NCBI GenBank assembly: GCA_024278715.1
Contig: JAJRSN010000243.1
Location: 1 to 7,884, forward strand
Direction of reading: 5' to 3'
Length of the DNA stretch: 7,884 nucleotides
Source: Calditrichota bacterium
GTDB taxonomy: Bacteria > Calditrichota > Calditrichia > Calditrichales > Calditrichaceae
Part shown: in pieces, positions 5,174-7,884 of the stretch
How the letters are laid out: the number at the start of each line of letters is the position of its first letter
Position numbering within the stretch: the stretch's first letter is position 1
The notes under the pieces: generated by a model
What the model saw: the letters and a program-made list of their open reading frames with translations, nothing else
The model's database searches: none
What the model was told of the DNA's origin: nothing
Position numbers and translations under genes: made by a program

Positions 5174-5181
5174 TTGATGTG

Positions 5182-6348
5182 ATGAAAAAAGTAGCTGTTA
5201 TCGGAATAGGGCAGGTGCCCGTTCGTGAACATTGGGATAAATCGATTCGCCAATTAGCGGCAGAGGCTCTGTTAAACGCCTTACAGGATGCTAACCGCGA
5301 TGAAATCGATGGGCTGTACGTGGGCAATATGCTCAGCGGTACTTTAAGCGGGCAAGAGCATCTGGGCGCGTTAATTGCCGATTACGCAGGATTGAGCGGA
5401 GTCGAAGCCGTCAAAGTAGAAGCAGCCTGCGCTTCCGGAGCTGCGGCGTTTCGTCAGGGAGTTGTTGCCGTTGCCGGCGGCTTAAAAAAGTGCGTGGCGG
5501 TGGTGGGAGTGGAAAAACTCACGGAATTCTCCGGACGTTACACTGCAAGCGCCCTGGCAACCGCGGCAGACTCCGATTTTGAAGCTTCCGTGGGATTGAC
5601 CTTTGTGGGATTGAACGCCTTGGTAATGCAGCGATTCATGTTCGAAAATAATGTTTCCAAAATCGATTTCGGGAATTTTCCGCTCTTAGCCCATCGTAAC
5701 GGAAGCCACAATCCAAACGCCATGTTCAGACGACCGATCACTTTGGAACAATATCGAAAAGCCAAAGTAATCGCAGATCCTATTAATTTGCTGGATTCCA
5801 GTCCCATTGCCGACGGAGCGGCTGCGGTTATTATTGTTCCTTTGGAAGATATTGAAACTTCGGATAAAAGAGCAGCGGAAGTGTTGGCATGCGAGGCGGG
5901 CACCGATTACATCGCTCTACACGATCGTCCCGAATTATTGAAATTAAAAGGCGTGGAAATCAGCGCAAAAAAAGCTTTCCGCGCGGCAAACCTGCAACCA
6001 AAGGATATCAGCCTTTTTGAACTTCACGATGCGTTCAGCATCATGACTGCGCTCTCTTTGGAAGCCAGCGGATTTATGAGCGCGACCGAAGCTTTAAATC
6101 GCGTAAAAGACGGATATTTTGAAATTCAGGGAAAACTGCCGGTAGCCACAATGGGCGGTTTAAAGGGCAGAGGTCACCCTGTCGGCGCAACGGGCGTCTA
6201 TCAAATCGTAGAAGCGGTTACGCAATTACGCGGAGAGGCTCCCGAAAAAATCCAGGTTAAAAATCCGCTTTACGCAATGACGCAGAATATCGGCGGCACC
6301 GGAGCAACGGTTATTACAACGATTCTGAAAAATATCAGCCCTTCTTAA
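5182..6348 (+). CDS. Acetoacetyl-CoA thiolase, archaeal/SCPx type
   Basis: This enzyme makes acetoacetyl-CoA from two acetyl-CoA, the substrate for the HMG-CoA synthase encoded upstream. The 388 residues show the nucleophile Cys83 in EAACASGAAAF (80-90), His282 in ELHDAF (280-285; classical thiolases have NEAF) and His332 in GRGHPVGATG (329-338). The C-terminal motif is GGTGA (371-375) in place of the classical Cys-Gly loop, so the second catalytic cysteine of PhaA/AtoB thiolases is absent. That pattern is normal for the archaeal and SCP-x-like branch, not a defect. It is preceded by about 500 bp of repeats and followed 51 bp later by the DUF35 gene, so those two genes are probably co-transcribed. 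A role in fatty acid or sterol-type degradation is an alternative for SCPx-like thiolases, but the neighbours favour HMG-CoA formation. Confidence 0.9.
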   Translation: MKKVAVIGIGQVPVREHWDKSIRQLAAEALLNALQDANRDEIDGLYVGNMLSGTLSGQEHLGALIADYAGLSGVEAVKVEAACASGAAAFRQGVVAVAGGLKKCVAVVGVEKLTEFSGRYTASALATAADSDFEASVGLTFVGLNALVMQRFMFENNVSKIDFGNFPLLAHRNGSHNPNAMFRRPITLEQYRKAKVIADPINLLDSSPIADGAAAVIIVPLEDIETSDKRAAEVLACEAGTDYIALHDRPELLKLKGVEISAKKAFRAANLQPKDISLFELHDAFSIMTALSLEASGFMSATEALNRVKDGYFEIQGKLPVATMGGLKGRGHPVGATGVYQIVEAVTQLRGEAPEKIQVKNPLYAMTQNIGGTGATVITTILKNISPS

Positions 6349-6399
6349 AATTAAATTTTCGGAAAAAGGTTTGATCGTTTTTATTTACAGGAGATCACA

Positions 6400-6825
6400 A
6401 TGGATATTCCCAGATACTGGCGATTGAAAAATCAACGCTATCATTTGGAAGGCTCGGTTTGTCAAAATTGCGGACACCAATCGTTTCCGTCCCGTCCGCT
6501 TTGCCCGCAGTGCAAAAGCAAAGATTTAAAGTCCGTGCGATTCAACGGAAAGGGAATTGTTTACAGTTATACAATCCTCTATCAAACTTCGGAACGATAC
6601 GAGGGGTATGTGCCGTATGTCGTTGCGTTGATTGATCTGGAAGATGGTCCGCGAATTACAGCCCAATTAACGGATGTAGATTTGAATCAGGTTAAAATAG
6701 GCATGCCGGTGGAGATGGTTATTCGAAAATATTTCGAGGAAGGCGAAACCGGACCAATTGTTTATGGGTATAAATTCAGACCGGTTTTTTCAAAACAAGA
6801 TTTAACCGAGCCGCCGATCAAATAG
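6400..6825 (+). CDS. DUF35 zinc-ribbon/OB-fold protein, HMG-CoA synthase partner
   Basis: A 141-residue protein with an N-terminal helical segment, a zinc ribbon and an OB fold. The ribbon cysteines are complete: Cys21 and Cys24 (CQNC), Cys35 and Cys38 (CPQC). The OB fold runs from about 44 to 128, with GKGIVYSYTI (50-59) and PYVVALIDLEDGPRI (72-86) as typical strands. In the archaeal complex, the DUF35 subunit bridges thiolase and HMG-CoA synthase around a shared CoA site and is thought to be structural rather than catalytic. The same role is inferred here from the neighbours. AGGAG at 6389-6393, 6 nt before the ATG, fixes the start. DUF35 proteins also accompany other thiolases, for example in steroid degradation, so the partner assignment rests on context. 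Confidence 0.9.
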   Translation: MDIPRYWRLKNQRYHLEGSVCQNCGHQSFPSRPLCPQCKSKDLKSVRFNGKGIVYSYTILYQTSERYEGYVPYVVALIDLEDGPRITAQLTDVDLNQVKIGMPVEMVIRKYFEEGETGPIVYGYKFRPVFSKQDLTEPPIK

Positions 6826-6837
6826 AATTCGTATTTG

Positions 6838-6959
6838 CTAACGAAGCTATTGCCTTAAACGCCTACCTTTTTTACCTTTGCAAAGAATAATTTAGAGGAC
6901 TGCAAACAAGCCGTTCCGGTAGTTTCTCCGGCGCAGCGGCTTGTATAGCCTGACGTTAG
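6838..6959. other. attC-like or composite inverted repeat
   Basis: The outer pair CTAACG (6838-6843) and CGTTAG (6954-6959) are perfect complements. Just inside, GCTAT (6846-6850) pairs with ATAGC (6945-6949), with a small bulge between the two stems. An inner hairpin ACAAGCCG (6906-6913) / CGGCTTGT (6937-6944), containing two CCGG blocks, abuts the right arm. The outer TAAC and GTTAG ends and the layered arms recall integron attC sites. The core boxes match the RYYYAAC/GTTRRRY consensus only partly, and the left side carries about 55 extra bases. No integrase is present. It may simply be a hairpin downstream of the DUF35 gene; there is no U-tract. Confidence 0.35.
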
Positions 6960-7046
6960 TTAAACCGGCGGCTCGATTCACTCTTTGAAAAGAAAACGGG
7001 TGTCAGGTTTTGCGGAACTCTAAGGAAAAATTAACAAGGAGTATGG

Positions 7047-7538
7047 ATGTTCACCGTTGATGATTATCAGGATTTATCCCGCGATGTTTTTTATGAACTG
7101 CTTTACAAACAGGCGTCAGCCATTTTAGAGGGCGAACGCGATCCCATCGCCAACATGGCGAATATCTCGGCGCTTTTGTTCCACGCCTTAAACGATATTA
7201 ACTGGGCGGGATTTTACCGTTTGATTAACGATGAAGAGTTGGTTTTGGGTCCTTTCCAGGGAAAACCAGCCTGTGTGCGAATTAAAGTCGGCAGCGGGGT
7301 TTGCGGAACCAGCGTGCAAAGGCGCGAAACTTTGATTGTTCCGAACGTACATCAATTTCCAGGACACATTTTCTGCGACAGCGCCTCCAATTCGGAAATC
7401 GTTATTCCCATGATAAAACAGGGCAGGGTCTTAGGCGTTTTGGATATCGATTCCCCGCAATTCGACCGTTTTAATCATCAGGATCAGACGGGTCTGGAAA
7501 GAATTGTGGAAGCGGTAGTAACCCATTCCGATTTTTGA
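7047..7538 (+). CDS. msrC: Free methionine-(R)-sulfoxide reductase (GAF domain)
   Basis: This enzyme reduces free methionine-R-sulfoxide back to methionine, a repair and salvage step in the cytoplasm that uses thioredoxin-type reductants. The 163-residue protein is a single GAF domain of typical fRMsr length. The motifs GPFQGKPAC (68-76), GSGVCG (82-87) and FPGHIFCDSASNSEIVIP (104-121) are diagnostic. The three redox cysteines Cys76, Cys86 and Cys110 are present with spacings of 10 and 24, the same as in E. coli MsrC (84, 94, 118). AAGGAG at 7036-7041 lies 5 nt before ATG 7047; a nearby ATG at 7043 is out of frame. It is 221 bp after the DUF35 gene and 101 bp before the aldolase gene, and no functional link to either is evident. 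Confidence 0.93.
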   Translation: MFTVDDYQDLSRDVFYELLYKQASAILEGERDPIANMANISALLFHALNDINWAGFYRLINDEELVLGPFQGKPACVRIKVGSGVCGTSVQRRETLIVPNVHQFPGHIFCDSASNSEIVIPMIKQGRVLGVLDIDSPQFDRFNHQDQTGLERIVEAVVTHSDF

Positions 7539-7639
7539 TTTAAGAGAACAGAAAATTTGAATTCATCAAATGAAGCGCAACATTAAAAGCAATTTTTTGA
7601 ACATAATTCTGAATCAATAGCGGGACAGAGGATGAGATT

Positions 7640-7884
7640 ATGACACAAACAACTCCAAAACGCAGTTTTGCCAGCGATAACAACGCCAGCGTACACCCCG
7701 GAATAATGGAAGCCATTCAAAAGTGCAACATCGGTCATGTGGTCGGTTACGGCGATGATCCTTACACGCAGCAGGCAATAAAAACCTTTCGCCGCTGTTT
7801 CGGACAGGACACGGGTGTTTATTTTGTTTACGGCGGAACGGGCGCGAATGTGACCGGTTTACAGGTGATGCTCAAGCCGTATCA
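7640..7884 (+). CDS. Low-specificity threonine aldolase, 3' end outside the window
   Basis: The first 81 residues of a PLP enzyme of the beta-eliminating lyase family that cleaves threonine or allo-threonine to glycine and acetaldehyde. FASDNNASVHP (10-20) is the family opening (usually F.SDN...H), GYGDDPYT (36-43) is the conserved GDDPYT-type loop, and GGTGAN (65-70) is the phosphate-binding loop that holds PLP. The catalytic lysine would lie beyond the window, so activity cannot be judged. Full-length members have about 340 residues. GAGGA at 7628-7632 lies 7 nt before the ATG, and another ATG at 7632 is followed at once by an in-frame stop. Glycine production could feed the lipoate-dependent glycine cleavage system, but that link to lplA is only suggestive. 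Confidence 0.88.
   Translation, partial: MTQTTPKRSFASDNNASVHPGIMEAIQKCNIGHVVGYGDDPYTQQAIKTFRRCFGQDTGVYFVYGGTGANVTGLQVMLKPY

Noticed and set aside
5538..5903. Minus-strand 121-codon open frame inside the thiolase gene
   Set aside because: It is a shadow of the thiolase reading frame, low in complexity (Ala/Ser-rich), with no recognisable domain.
5182..6348. Loss of the second catalytic cysteine in the thiolase as a defect
   Set aside because: The GGTGA motif and the HDAF motif are typical of the archaeal/SCPx branch, so this is a family trait and not a mutation.
6906..6944. Rho-independent terminator after the DUF35 gene
   Set aside because: The stem is good, but no T-run follows (TATAGCC instead), so it is described only as part of the inverted repeat.

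Overview
The window is bacterial in style. The compact genes are all on the + strand, most have a clear AGGAG-type ribosome binding site, and GC content is moderate. It combines this with an archaeal-type isoprenoid gene set and with long intergenic stretches packed with many repeat families. That repeat texture (7-bp heptad arrays, REP-like hairpins, inverted repeats built on GTCATTTCGA or runs of C and G) recalls FCB-group and related environmental bacteria such as Calditrichota, Ignavibacteria or KSB1. The placement is a guess from texture, not a phylogenetic result.

Layout. Positions 1-812 hold no gene. They are a patchwork of heptad arrays, a 90-bp inverted repeat, a GTAG-type REP-like hairpin pair, a duplicated 20-mer and a nine-copy GCATTAC array. 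Then come lplA (lipoate-protein ligase, 813-1799), a short-chain dehydrogenase/reductase (1850-2608) and an EVE-domain protein (2740-3213). A 373-bp AT-rich leader precedes an archaeal-type HMG-CoA synthase (3587-4651). A second repeat block (4648-5157) separates it from an acetoacetyl-CoA thiolase (5182-6348), which is followed 51 bp later by a zinc-ribbon/OB-fold DUF35 protein (6400-6825). After a 221-bp gap with an attC-like inverted repeat come free methionine-R-sulfoxide reductase (7047-7538) and the start of a threonine aldolase (7640 to the window end).

How the genes fit together. Thiolase, HMG-CoA synthase and DUF35 match the three partners of the archaeal complex that condenses acetyl-CoA to acetoacetyl-CoA and on to HMG-CoA, the entry to the mevalonate route. 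In this window the set is split by about 530 bp of repeats between the synthase and the other two genes. LplA serves lipoyl-dependent enzymes, MsrC repairs oxidised free methionine and threonine aldolase makes glycine, so the flanks look like ordinary housekeeping metabolism.

The most unusual signal is the repeat DNA. Several arrays of quite different sequence keep an exact 7-bp register. One runs for 20 consecutive heptads (4692-4831) through a GGAGAAGC core, where heptads of the GTAAC type change to heptads of the complementary type. No complete mobile element, CRISPR array, tRNA or rRNA is visible.
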